DNA of 64,000 nt from Nymphaea colorata (lineage: Eukaryota; Streptophyta; Magnoliopsida; Nymphaeales; Nymphaeaceae), in assembly GCF_008831285.2 (NCBI RefSeq), contig NC_045142.1, forward strand, positions 13,891,354 through 13,955,353, read 5' to 3'. This document shows, in pieces, positions 1 through 14,100 of this stretch. Position 1 is the stretch's first letter. The number at the start of each line of letters is the position of its first letter. The notes below the pieces were generated by a model. The model ran no database searches and had not been told where the DNA came from. It was given only the letters and a program-made list of their open reading frames with translations. The position numbers and the translations under genes were made by a program.

Positions 1-152
1 TCAATTAAATCTCTCGGGCATTGAAAAGAACTTATGATTTAAATCTCTTAGATCAATCATTAGATACATAACTACATGTTCAACTCATTTGATTAACTGC
101 AAGGGATCGAACTAATGCGTAGGTCACATTTGTAGCCACGTGAACTTGTGAT

Positions 153-1228
153 TATATATGTAATGATTGATTTAAGAGATTTAAATCATAAGTTCGTATC
201 AATGCCCGAGAGGTTTAATTCATTCATTTGATCACAGATATTTGATTGAATGTGGTTAACTTGTTGGTGCATTCACATTGAATGATTTGTCGATTGTAAT
301 CACATGTTTAAAAGAAAATTAATGAGATTCAAGTGATTGATTTGCTCATCGATATTTAATCTAATGTGTCTCACTTGTTATTACATCTATAATGAATGAT
401 TTAGTTGATTCAAATCACAAGTTCATATGTATATAAGTGGGATCTATGCATTAGACTAAATCAGTCAATGTGAATGTAACAATAAGTTAACTACTTTCAA
501 TTAAATATGTGTGATCCAATGAATCAACTCATTAGATATGTAACTACAAGTTCAACTCATTGGATTAACTGCAATGGATCAAACTAATACTTAGATCCCA
601 TTTGTATCTATATGAACTTCTGATCGCAATCATTTAAATTATTCATTTTAGATGTAATAACAAGTGAAACACATTATATTTATTGTGATTGCGCAATTGA
701 ATCACTTGAATCCCATTCATTTTCCTTTAAAATTGTGATTTCAATGTACTAAATCATTCAATATAGATTAACAACGTCTTATCCACATTCAATTTAATGT
801 GCATGATCAAATGAATCAATAAAATTCCACTATTGTTGATACAAACTTGGGATTTCTTTCCCATAGATCATTCACTATTGATGTAACAACAAGTTCAACT
901 GATTGGATTAACTACAAGGGATCGAACTAATGCATGGGCCCCACTTATATACATATGAACTTGTGATTTGAATCAACTAATTCATTCATTATAGATGTAA
1001 TAACAAGTGAGACACATTAGATTAAATATCGATGAGCAAATCAATCCCTTAAATCTCATTAATTTTCTTTAAACTTGTGATAACAATCGACAAATCATTC
1101 AATGTGAATGCATCAACAAGTTAACCACATTCAATTAAATATGTGTGATCAAATGAATGAATTAAATCTCTCGGGCATTGATACGTACTTATGATTTAAA
1201 TATCTTAGATCAATCATTAGATATATAA
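153..1228. repeat. Inverted-repeat pair inside the satellite unit (example of eight)
   Basis: Bases 153-454 are the reverse complement, at well over 90% by eye, of the direct-orientation block at about 924-1228; the spacer is about 470 bp. The inverted block begins after GTGATT with ATATATSTAATGATTG and ends at CTATGCATTAG. The same arrangement recurs: inverted blocks near 1998-2296, 3850-4154, 6362-6665, 10366-10667, 11654-11950, 13484-13790 and 15330-15637, with direct partners near 2770-3068, 4629-4930, 7139-7442, 11276-11580, 12431-12732 and 14266-14563 (the last partner would lie in the gap). Each pair could fold into a hairpin with arms of about 300 bp. Confidence 0.9.
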
Positions 1229-4200
1229 CTACATGTTCAACTCATTTGATTAACTGCAAGGGATCAAACTAGTGTGCAGATCCCATTTGTATCCACGTGA
1301 ACTTGTGATTGCAATCATTTAAACCATGCATTATAGATGATGCAATAACAAGTGGAACACATCATATTTAGTGTGATTGAGCAAATGAATAACCTGAATC
1401 TCATTCAATTTCGTTTAAACATGTGATTTCAATATACTAAATCATTTAATATGTATTAAAAAATGTTATACACATTTAATTTAATATGTGTGATCAAATC
1501 AAGCACTTAAATCCGACTCGTATTGAGGGAACTATGCGATTTCAATCCCTTAAATCGTTCGTCATAGATGTAACATGAAGTTAAACTCATTAGATTGGAT
1601 ACAAGGGATCGAACAAAAGCATTGGTCCATTTTGTATCCATATAAACTAGTGATTTTAGTCTTTTAAACCATTCATTGCAGACTTTATAACAAACGAAAC
1701 ATGTTAGATTAACCACAAGAGATCATATGAATGAGTTGAATGTCATTCATTTTCATACAAACTTGTGATTTCAGTCCTCTAAATCATTCAATGTGAACGC
1801 ATCAACAGGTTAACCACATTCAATTAAATATGTGTGATCAAATGAATCAATTAAATCTCTCGGGCATTGATACGAACTTATGATTTAAATCTCTTAGATC
1901 AATCATTAGATACATAACTACTTGTTCAACTCATTTGATTAACTGCAAGGGATCGAACTAATGCGTAGATCACATTTGTATCCACGTGAACTTGTGATTA
2001 TATATCTAATGATTGATTTAAGAGATTTAAATCATAAGTTCGTATCAATGCCCGAGAGGTTTAATTCAGTCATTTGATCACACATATTTAATTGAATGTG
2101 GTTAACTTGTTGATGCATTCACATTGAATGATTTGTCGATTGTAATCACAAGTTTAAAAGAAAATTAATGAGATTCAAGTGATGATTTGCTCATCGATAT
2201 TTAATCTAATATGTCTCACTTGTTATTACATCTATAATGAATGATTTAGTTGATTCAAATAACAAGTTCATATGTATATAAGTGGGATCTATGCATTAAC
2301 TAAATCAGTCAATGTGAATGTAACAATAAGTTAACCACTTTCAATTAAATATGTGTGATCCAATGAATCAACTCATTAGATATGTAACTACAAGTTCAAC
2401 TCATTAATTAACTGCAATGGATCAAACTAATACTTAGATCCCATTTGTATTTATATGAACTTCTGATCGCAATCATTTAAATTATTCATTTTAGATGTAA
2501 TAACAAGTGAAACACATTATATTTATTGTGATTGGCAATTGAATCACTTGAATCCCATTCATTTTCCTTTAAAATTGTGATTTCAATGTACTAAATCATT
2601 CAATATAGATTAACAACGTCTTATCCACACTCAATTTAATGTGCATGATCAAATGAATCAATAAAATTCCATTATTATTGATACAAACTTGGGATTTCTT
2701 TCTCATAGATCATTCACTATTGATGTAACAACAAGTTCTACTGATTGGATTAACTACAAGGGATCGAACTAATGCATGGGCCCCACTTATATACATATGA
2801 ACTTTTGATTTGAATTAACTAAATCATTCATTATAGATGTAATAACAAGTGAGAACATTAGATTAAATATCGATGAGCAAATCAATCCCTTAAATCTCAT
2901 TAATTTTCTTTAAACTTGTGATTACAATCGACAAATCATTCAATGTGAATGCATCAACAAGTTAACCACATTCAATTAAATATGTGTGATCAGATGAATG
3001 AATTAAATCTCTCGGGCATTGATACGAACTTATGATTTAAATCTCTTAGATCAATCATTAGATATATAACTACATGTTCAACTCATTTGATTAACTGCAA
3101 GGGATCAAACTAGTGTGCAGATCCCATTTGTATCCACGTGAACTTGTGATTGCAATCATTTAAACCATTCATTATAGATGCAATAACAAGTGGAACACAT
3201 CATCATATTTAGTGTGATTGAGCAAATGAATAACCTGAATCTCATTCAATTTCGTTTAAACATGTGATTTCAATCTACTAAATCATTTAATATGTATTAA
3301 AAAAATGTTATACACATTTAATTTAATATGTGTGATCAATGAAGCACATCAAATCAAGCACTTAAATCCGACTCGTATTGAGGGAACTATGCGATTTCAA
3401 TCCCTTAAATCGTTCGTCATAGATGTAGCATGAAGTTAAACCCATTAGATTGGATACAAGGGATCGAACAAAAGCATTGGTCCATTTTGTATCCACATAA
3501 ACTAGTGATTTTAGTCTTTTAAACCATTCATGCAGACTTTATAACAAACGAAACATGTTAGATTAACCACAAGAGATCATATGAATGAGTTGAATGTCAT
3601 TCATTTTCATACAAACTTGTGATTTCAGTCCTCTAAATCATTCAATGTGAACGCATCAACAGGTTAACCACATTCAATTAAATATGTGTGTTCAAATGAA
3701 TCAATTAAATCACTCGGGCATTGATACGAACTTATGATTTAAATCTCTTAGATCAATCATTAGATACATAACTACTTGTTCAACTCATTTGATTAACTGC
3801 AAATGATCGAACTAATGCGTAGATCACATTTGTATCCACGTGAACTTGTGATTATATATCTAATGATTGATTTAAGAGATTTAAATCATAAGTTCGTATC
3901 AATGCCCGAGAGGTTTAATTCAGTCATTTGATCACACATATTTAATTGAATGTGGTTAACTTGTTGATGCATTTACATTGAATGATTTGTCGATTGTAAT
4001 CACAAGTTTAAAAGAAAATTAATGACATTCAAGTGAATGATTTGCTCATCGATATTTAATCTAATGTGTCTCACTTGTTATTACATCTATAATGAATGAT
4101 TTAGTTGATTCAAATAACAAGTTCATATGTATATAAGTGGGATCTATGCATTAGACTAAATCAGTCAATGTGAATGTAACAATAAGTTAACCACTTTCAA

Positions 4201-7200
4201 TTAAATATGTGTGATCCAAGGAATCAACTCATTAGATATGTAACAACAAGTTCAACTCATTGGATTAACTGCAATGGATCAAACTAATACTTAAATCCCA
4301 TTTGAATCTATATGAACTTCTGATCGCAATCATTTAAATTATTCATTTTAGATGTAATAACAAGTGAAACACATTATATTTATTGTGATTGCGCAATTGA
4401 ATCACTTGAATCCCATTCATTTTCCTTTAAAATTGTGATTTCAATGTACTAAATCATTCAATATAGATTAACAACGTCTTATCCACATTCAATTTAATGT
4501 GCATGATCAAATGAATCAATAAAATTCCACTATTATTGATACAAACTTGGGATTTCTTTCTCATAGATCATTCACTATTGATGTAACAACAAGTTCAACT
4601 GATTGGATTAACTACAAGGGATCGAACTAATGCATGGGCCCCACTTATATACATATGAACTTTTGATTTGAATTAACTAAATCATTCATTATAGATGTAA
4701 TAACAAGTGAGAGACATTAGATTAAATATCGATGAGCAAATCAATCCCTTAAATCTCATTAATTTTCTTTAAACTTGTGATTACAATCGACAAATCATTC
4801 AATGTGAATGCATCAACAAGTTAACCACATTCAATTAAATATGTGTGATCAAATGAATGAGTTAAATCTCTCGGACATTGATACGAACTTATGATTTAAA
4901 TCTCTTTGATCAATCATTAGATATATAACTACATGTTCAACTCATTTGATTAACTGCAAGGGATCAAACTAGTGTGCAAATCCCATTTGTATCCACGTGA
5001 ACTTGTGATTGCAATCATTTAAACCATTCATTATAGATGCAATAACAAGTGGAACACATCATATTTAGTGTGATTGAGCAAATGAATAACCTGAATCTCA
5101 TTCAATTTCGTTTAAACATGTGATTTCAATATACTAAATCATTTAATATGTATTAAAAAAATGTTATACACATTTAATTTAATATGTGTGATCAAATCAA
5201 GCACTTAAATCCGACTCGTATTGAGGGAACTATGCGATTCCAATCCCTTAAATCGTTCGTCATAGATGTTACATGAAGTTAAACTCATTAGATTGGATAC
5301 AAGGGATCGAACAAAAGCATTGGTCCATTTTGTATCCATATAAACTAGTGATTTTAGTCTTTTAAACCATTCATTGCAGACTTTATAACAAACGAAACAT
5401 GTTAGATTAACCACAAGAGATCATATGAATGAGTTGAATGTCATTCATTTTCATACAAACTTGTGATTTCAGTTCTCTAAATCATTCAATGTGAACACAT
5501 CAACAGGTTAACCATATTCAATTAAATATGTGTGATCAAATGAATCAATTAAATCTCTCGGGCATTGATACGAACTTATGATTTAAATCTCTTAGATCAA
5601 TCATTAGATATATAACTACATGTTCAACTCATTTGATTAACCACTTTCAATTAGTCAATGTGAATGTAACAATAAGTTAACCACTTTCAATTAAATATGT
5701 GTGATCCAATGAATCAACTCATTAGATATGTAACTATAAGTTCAACTCAATGGATTAACTGCAATGGATCAAACTAATACTTAGATCCCATTTGTATCTA
5801 TATGAACTTCTGATCGCAATCATTTAAATTATTCATTTTAGATGTAATAACAAGTGAAACACATTATATTTATTGTGATTGCGCAATTGAATCACTTGAA
5901 TCCCATTCATTTTCCTTTGAAATTGTGATTTCAATGTACTAAATCATTCAATATAGATTAACAACGTCTTATCCACATTCAATTTAATGTGCATGATCAA
6001 ATGAATCAATAAAGTGATTTTAGTCTTTTAAACCATTCATTGCAGACTTTATAACAAACGAAACATATTAGATTAACCACAAGAGATCATATGAATGAGT
6101 TGAATGTCATTCAATTTCATACAAACTTGTGATTTCAGTCTTCTAAATCATTCAATGTGAATGCATCAACAGGTTAACCACATTCAATTAAATATGTGTG
6201 ATCAAATGAATCAATTAAATCTCTCGGGCATTGATACGAACTTATGATTTAAATCTCTTAGATCAATCATTATATATATAACTACATGTTCAACTCATTT
6301 GATTAACTGCAAGGGATCGAACTAATGCGTAGATCACATTTGTATCCACGTGAACTTGTGATTATATATCTAATGATTGATTTAAGAGATTTAAATCATA
6401 AGTTCGTATCAATGCCCGAGAGGTTTAATTCATTCATTTGATCACACATATTTAATTGAATGTGGTTAACTTGTTGATGCATTCACATTGAATGATTTGT
6501 CGATTGTAATCACAAGTTTAAAAGAAAATTAATGAGATTCAAGCGATTGATTTGCTCATCGATATTTAATCTAATGTGTCTCATTTGTTAGTACATCTAT
6601 AATGAATGATTTAGTTGTATCAAATCACAAGTTCATATGTATATAAGTGGGATCTATGCATTAGACTAAATCAGTCAATGTGAATGTAACAATAAGTTAA
6701 CCACTTTCAATTAAATATGTGTGATCCAATGAATCAACTCATTAGATATGTAACTACAAGTTCAACTCATTGGATTAACTGCAATGGATCAAACTAATAC
6801 TTAGATCCCATTTGTATCTATATGAACTTCTGATCGCAATCATTTAAATTATTCATTTTAGATGTAATAACAAGTGAAACACATTATATTTATTGTGATT
6901 GCGCAATTGAATCACTTGAATCCCATTCATTTTCCTTTGAAATTGTGATTTCAATGTACTAAATCATTCAATATAGATTAACAACGTCTTATCCACATTC
7001 AATTTAATGTGCGTGATGAAATGAATCAATAAAATTCCACTATTATTGATACAAACTTGGGATTTCTTTCCCATAGATCATTCACTATTGATGTAACAAC
7101 AAGTTCAACTGATTGGATTAACTACAAGGGATCGAACTAATGCATAGGCCCCACTTATATACATATGAACTTGTGATTTGAATCAACTAAATCATTCATT

Positions 7201-10200
7201 ATAGATGTAATAACAAGTGAGACACATTAGATTAAATATCGATGAGCAAATCAATCCCTTAAATCTCATTAATTTTCTTTAAACATGTGATAACAATCGA
7301 CAAATCATTCAATGTGAATGCATCAATAAGTTAACCACATTCAATTAAATATGTGTGATCAAATGAATGAATTAAATCTCTCGGGCATTGATACGAACTT
7401 ATGATTTAAATCTCTTAGATCAATCATTAGATACATAACTACATGTTCAACTCATTTGATTAACTACAAGGGATCAAAATAGTGTGCAGATCCCATTTGT
7501 ATCCACGTGAACTTGTGATTGCAATCATTTAAACCATTCATTATAGATGCAATAACAAGTGGAACCCATCATATTAAGTGTGATTGAGCAAATGAATAAC
7601 CTGAATCTCATTCAATTTCGTTTAAACATGTGATTTCAATCTACTAAATCATTTAATATGTATTAAAAAAATGTTATACACATTTAATTTAATATGTGTG
7701 ATCAAATCAAGCACTTAAATCCGACTCGTATTGAGGGAACTATGCGATTTCAATCCCTTAAATCGTTCGTCATAGATGTAACATGAAGTTAAACTCATTA
7801 GATTGGATACAAGAGATCGAACAAAAGCATTGGTCCATTTTGTATCCATATAAACTAGTGATTTTAGTCTTTTAAACCATTCATTGCAGACTTTATAACA
7901 AACGAAACATGTTAGATTAACCACAAGATATCATATGAATGAGTTGAATGTCATTCATTTTCATACAAACTTGTGATTTCAGTCCTCTAAATCATTCAAT
8001 GTGAACACATCAACAGGTTAACCATATTCAATTAAATATGTGTGATCAAATGAATCAATTAAATCTCTCGGGCATTGATACGAACTTATGATTTAAATCT
8101 CTTAGATCAATCATTAGATATATAACTACATGTTCAACTCATTTGATTAACCACTTTCAATTAGTCAATGTGAATGTAACAATAAGTTAACCACTTTCAA
8201 TTAAATATGTGTGATCCAATGAATCAACTCATTAGATATGTAACTACAAGTTCAACTCATTGGATTAACTGCAATGGATCAAACTAATACTTAGATCCCA
8301 TTTGTATCTATATGAACTTTTGATCGCAATCATTTAAATTACTCATTTTATATGTAATAACAAGTGAAACACATTATATTTATTGTGATTGCGCAATTGA
8401 ATCACTTGAATCCCATTCATTTTCCTTTGAAATTGTGATTTCAATGTACTAAATCATTCAATATAGATTAACAACGTCTTATCCACATTCAATTTAATGT
8501 GCGTGATCAAATGAATCAACAAAATTCCACTATTATTGATACAAACTTGGGATTTCTTTCCCATAGATCATTCACTATTGATGTAACAACAAGTTCAACT
8601 GATTGGATTAACTACAATGGATCGAACTAATGCATAGGCCCCACCCACTTATATACATATGAACTTGTGATTTGAATCAACTAAATCATTCATTATAGAT
8701 GTAATAACAAGTGAGACACATTAGATTAAATATCGATGAGCAAATCAATCCCTTAAATCTCATTAATTTTCTTTAAACATGTGAATACAATCGACAAATC
8801 ATTCAATGTGAATGCATCAACAAGTTAACCACATTCAATTAAATATGTGTGATCAAATGAATGAATTAAATCTCTCGGGCATTGATACGAACTTATGATT
8901 TAAATCTCTTAGATCAATCATTAGATACATAACTACATGTTCAACTCATTTGATTAACTATAAGGGATCAAAATAGTGTGCAGATCCCATTTGTATCCAC
9001 GTGAACTTGTGATTGCAATCATTTAAACCATTCATTATAGATGCAATAACAAGTGGAACCTATCATATTTAGTGTGATTGAGCAAATGAATAACCTGAAT
9101 TTCATTCAATTTCGTTTAAACATGTGATTTCAATCTACTAAATCATTTAATATGTATTAAAAAAATGTTATACACATTTAATTTAATATGTGTGATCAAA
9201 TCAAGCACTTAAATCCGACTCGTATTGAGGGAACTATGCGATTTCAATCCCTTAAATCGTTCGTCATAGATGTAACATGAAGTTAAACTCATTAGATTGG
9301 ATACAAGGGATCGAACAAAAGCATTGGTCCATTTTGTATCCATATAAACTAGTGATTTTAGTCTTTTAAACCATTCATTGCAGACTTTATAACAAACGAA
9401 ACATGTTAGATTAACCACAAGAGATCATATGAATGAGTTGAATGTCATTCATTTTCATACAAACTTGTGATTTCAGTCCTCTAAATCATTCAATGTGAAC
9501 ACATCAACAGGTTAACCATATTCAATTAAATATGTGTGATCAAATGAATCAATTAAATCTCTCGGGCATTGATACGAACTTATGATTTAAATCTCTTAGA
9601 TCAATCATTAGATATATAACTACATGTTCAACTCATTTGATTAACCACTTTCAATTAGTCAATGTGAATGTAACAATAAGTTAACCACTTTCAATTAAAT
9701 ATGTGTGATCCAATGAATCAACTCATTAGATATGTAACTACAAGTTCAACTCATTGGATTAACTGCAATGGATCAAACTAATACTTAGATCCCATTTGTA
9801 TCTATATGAACTTCTGATCGCAATCATTTAAATTATTCATTTTAGATGTAATAACAAGTGAAACACATTATATTTATTGTGATTGCGCAATTGAATCACT
9901 GGAATCCCATTCATTTTCCTTTGAAATTGTGATTTCAATGTACTAAATCATTCAATATAGATTAACAACGTCTTATCCACATTCAATTTAATGTGCATGA
10001 TCAAATGAATCAATAAAGTGATTTAGCCTTTTAAACCATTCATTGCAGACTTTATGACAAACGAAACATATTAGATTAACCATAAGAGATCATATGAATG
10101 AGTTGAATGTCATTCATTTTCATACAAACTTGTGATTTCTGTGCTCTAAATCATTCAATATGAATGCATCAACAGGTTAACCACATTCAATTAAATATGT

Positions 10201-11050
10201 GTGATCAAATGAATCAATTAACTCTCTCGGGATTGATACGAACTTATGATTTAAATCTCTTAGATCAATCATTAGATATATAACTACTTGTTCAACTCTT
10301 TTGATTAACTGCAAGGGATCGAACTAATGCGTAGATCACATTTGTATCCACGTGAACTTGTGATTATATATCTAATGATTGATTTAAGAGATTTAAATCA
10401 TAAGTTCGTATCAATGCCCGAGAGGTTTAATTCATTCATTTGATCACACATATTTAATTGAATGTGGTTAACTTGTTGATGCATTCACATTGAATGATTT
10501 GTCGATTATAGTCACAAGTTTAAAAGAAAATTAATGAGATTCAAGCGATTGATTTGCTCATCGATATTTAATCTAATGTGTCTCACTTGTTATTACATCT
10601 ATAATGAATGATTTAGTTGATTCAAATAACAAGTTCATATCTATATAAGTGGGATCTATGCATTAGACTAAATCAGTCAATGTGAATGTAACAATAAGTT
10701 TACCACTTTCAATTAAATATGTGTTATCCAATGAATCAACTCATTAGATATGTAACTACAAGTTCAACTCATTGGATTAACAGCAATGGATCAAACTAAT
10801 ACTTAGATCCCATTTGTATCCATATGAACTTCTGATCACAATCATTTAAATTATTCATTTTAGATGTAATAACAAGTGAAACACATTATATTTATTGTGA
10901 TTGCGCAATTGAACCACTTGAATCCCATTCATTTTCCTTTATAATTGTGATTTCAATGTACGAAATCATTCAATATAGATTAACAACGTCTTATCCACAT
11001 TCAATTTAATGTGCGTGATCAAATGAATCAATAAAATTCCACTATTATTG

Positions 11051-11156
11051 CCAACGAAACGGGGGAGAAGTAAGGAAGAGACAAAAACCGAAAATGGAAG
11101 GGGGAAGGGCAAAGAGTTTTGGCTGCAAAGTCCGTTAAAAGAGAAAATAACTGATG
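11051..11156 (-). other. Unique sequence inserted with the tRNA half (tRNA 3' flank)
   Basis: This stretch is GC-richer than the array and unrelated to it. It lies directly downstream of the tRNA half (minus-strand sense). Within 20 bases of the tRNA end there is a run reading TTATTTTCTCTTTT, which resembles a Pol III terminator. The insert replaces about 10 bases of satellite between CCACTATTATTG and GGATTTCTTTCCC. The simplest reading is that a piece of chromosomal DNA spanning the end of a tRNA-Ala gene and its flank was captured, possibly during break repair. Confidence 0.7.
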
Positions 11157-11194
11157 TGGAGATGCGGGGGATCGAACCCCGTGCCTCTCGCATG
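11157..11194 (-). pseudogene. 3' half of a tRNA-Ala gene embedded in the satellite
   Basis: Read on the minus strand the 38 bases start CATGCGAGAGGCACGGGGTT, continue with TCGATCCCCC and end GCATCTCCA. This is the 3' part of a plant cytosolic tRNA-Ala: the anticodon-stem 3' strand, a T-arm GGGGTTCGATCCCC, and a 3' acceptor strand CATCTCC followed by the discriminator A. The 5' half (D-arm, box A) is absent; satellite sequence joins directly near the anticodon loop. It cannot be a working tRNA gene. No other satellite unit in the window carries it. Confidence 0.85.
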
Positions 11195-14100
11195 GGATTT
11201 CTTTCCCATAGATCATTCACTATTGATGTAACAACAAGTTCAACTGATTGGATTAACTACAAGGGATCGAACTAATGCATAGGCCCCACTTATATACATA
11301 TGAACTAGTGATTTGAATCATTTAAATCATTCATTATAGATGTAATAACAAGTGAGACACATTAGATTAAATATCGATGAGCAAATCAATACCTTAAATC
11401 TCATTAATTTTCTTTAAACTTCTGATAACAATCGACAAATCATTCAATGTGAATGCATCAACAAGTTAACCACATTCAATTAAATATGTGTGATCAAATG
11501 AATGAATTAAATCTCTCGGGCATTGATACGAACGTAATATTTAAATCTCTTAGATCAATCATTAGATACATAACTACATGTGCAACTCATTTGATTAACT
11601 GCAAGGGATCGAACTAATGCGTAGATCACATTTGTATCCACGTGAACTTTTGATTATATATCTAATGTTTGATTGAAGAGATTTAAATCATAAGTTCGTA
11701 TCAATGCCCGAGAGGTTTAATTCATTCATTTGATCACACATATTTAATTGAATGTGGTTAACTTGTTGATGCATTCACATTGAATGATTTGTCGATTGTA
11801 ATCACAAGTTTAAAAGAAAATTAATGAGATTCAAGCGATTGATTTGCTCATCGATATTTAATCTAATGTGTCTCACTTGTTATTACATCTATAATGAATG
11901 ATTTAGTTGATTCAAATCACAAGTTCATATAGATAAGTGGGATCTATGCATTAGACTAAATCAGTCAATGTGAATGTAACAATAAGTTAACCACTTTCAA
12001 TTAAATATGTGTGATCCAATGAATCAACTCATTAGATATGTAACTACAAGTTCAACTCATTGAATTAACTGCAATGGATCAAACTAATACTTAGATCCCA
12101 TTTGTATCTATATGAACTTCTGATCGCAATCATTTAAATTATTCATTTTAGATGTAATAACAAGTGAAACACATTATGTTTATTGTCATTGCGCAATTGA
12201 ATCACTTGAATCCCATTCTTTTTCCTTTAAAATTGTGATTTCAATGTACTAAATCATTCAATATAGATTAACAACGTCTTATCCACATTCAATTTAATGT
12301 GCGTGATCAAATGAATCAATAAAATTCCACTATTATTGATCCAAACTTGGGATTTCTTTCCCATAGATCATTCACTATTGATGTAACAACAAGTTCAAGT
12401 GATTGGATTAACTATAAGGGATCGAACTAATGCATAGGCCCCACTTATATACATATGAACTTGTGATTTGAATCAACTAAATCATTCATTATAAATGTAA
12501 TAACAAATGAGACACATTAGATTTAATATCGATGAGCAAATCAATCCGTTAAATCTCATTAATTTTCTTTAAACTTGTGATAACAATCGACAAATCATTC
12601 AATGTGAATGCATCAACAAGTTAACCACATTCAATTAAATATGTGTGATCAAATGAATGAATTAAATCTCTCAGGCATTGATACGAACGTAATATTTAAA
12701 TCTCTTAGATCAATCATTGGATACATAACTACATGTTCAACTCATTTGATTAACTGCAAGGGATCAAACTAGTGTGCAGATCCCATTTGTATCCACGTAA
12801 CTTGTGATTGCAATCATTTAAACCATTCATTATAGATGCAATAACAAGTGGAACACATCATATTTAGTGTGATTGAGCAAATGAATAACCTGAATCTCAT
12901 TCAATTTCGTTTAAACATGTGATTTCAATCTACTAAATCATTTAATATGTATTAAAAAAATGTTATACACATTTAATTTAATATGTGTGATCAAATCAAG
13001 CACTTAAATCCGACTCGTATTGAGGGAACTATGCGATTTCAATCTCTTAAATCGTTCGTCATAGATGTAACATGAAGTTAAACTCATTAGATTGGATACA
13101 AGGGATCGAACAAAAGCATTGGTCCATTTTGTATCCATAGAAACTAGTGATTTTAGTCTTTTAAACCATTCATTGCAGACTTTATAACAAACGAAACATA
13201 TTAGAAGAGATCATATGAATGAGTTGAATGTCATTCATTTTCATACAAACTTGTGATTTCAGTCCTGTAAATCATTCAATGTGAATGCATCAACAGGTTA
13301 ACCACATTCAATTAAATATGTGTGATCAAATGAATCAATTAAATCTCTCGGGCATTGATACGAACTTATGATTTAAATCTCTTAGATCAATCATTAGATA
13401 TATAACTACATGTTCAACTCATTTGATTAACTGCAAGTGATCGAACTAAAGCGTAGATCACAATTGTATCCACGTGAACTTGTGTTTATATATCTAATGA
13501 TTGATTTAAGAGATTTAAATCATAAGTTCGTATCAATGCCCGAGAGGTTTAATTCATTCATTTGATCACACATATTTAATTGAATGTGGTTAACTTGTTG
13601 ATGCATTCACATTGAATGATTTGTCGATTGTAATCACAAGTTTAAAAGAAAATTAATGAGATTCAAGCGATTGATTTGCTCATCGATATTTAATCTAATG
13701 TGTCTCACTTGTTATTACATATATAATGAATGACGTAGTTGATTCAAATCACAAGTTCATATGTATATAAGTGGGATCTATGCATTAGACTAAATCAGTC
13801 AATGTGAATGTAACAATAAGTTAACCACTTTCAATTAAATATGTGTGATCCAATGAATCAACTCTTTAGATATGTAACTACAAGTTCAACTCACTGGATT
13901 AACAGCAATGGATCAAACTAATACTTAGATCCCATTTGTATCTATATGAACTTCTGATCGCAATCATTTAAATTATTCATTTTGGATGTAATAACAAGTG
14001 AAACACATTATATTTATTGTGATTGCGCAATTGAATCACCTGAATCCCATTCATTTTCCTTTAAAATTGTGATTTCAATGTACTAAATCATTCAATATGG

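Larger units (their letters stand above)
5205..11719. repeat. 4.0-kb super-unit with deletion-variant higher-order repeats
   Basis: Two deletion junctions mark variant units. Junction 1 (GATTAACCACTTTCAATTAG) occurs near 5636, 8147 and 9641 and removes about 346 bp including the inverted block. It gives a 1494-bp unit, 13 monomers long. Junction 2 (AATCAATAAAGTGATTT) occurs near 6005 and 10010. Junction 1, junction 2 and the next inverted block recur in the same order with the same spacing about 4004 bp later (5636/6005/6362 and 9641/10010/10366). The segment from 5205 to about 7715 is therefore repeated at about 9209 to 11719, with one 1494-bp unit between. This indicates duplication of multi-unit blocks, not only of single units. 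Confidence 0.8.

Noticed and set aside
11048-11275. Overlapping frames of 62-84 codons around the satellite insert
   Set aside because: They exist only because the tRNA-containing insert lacks stops; they run across the tRNA half into satellite.
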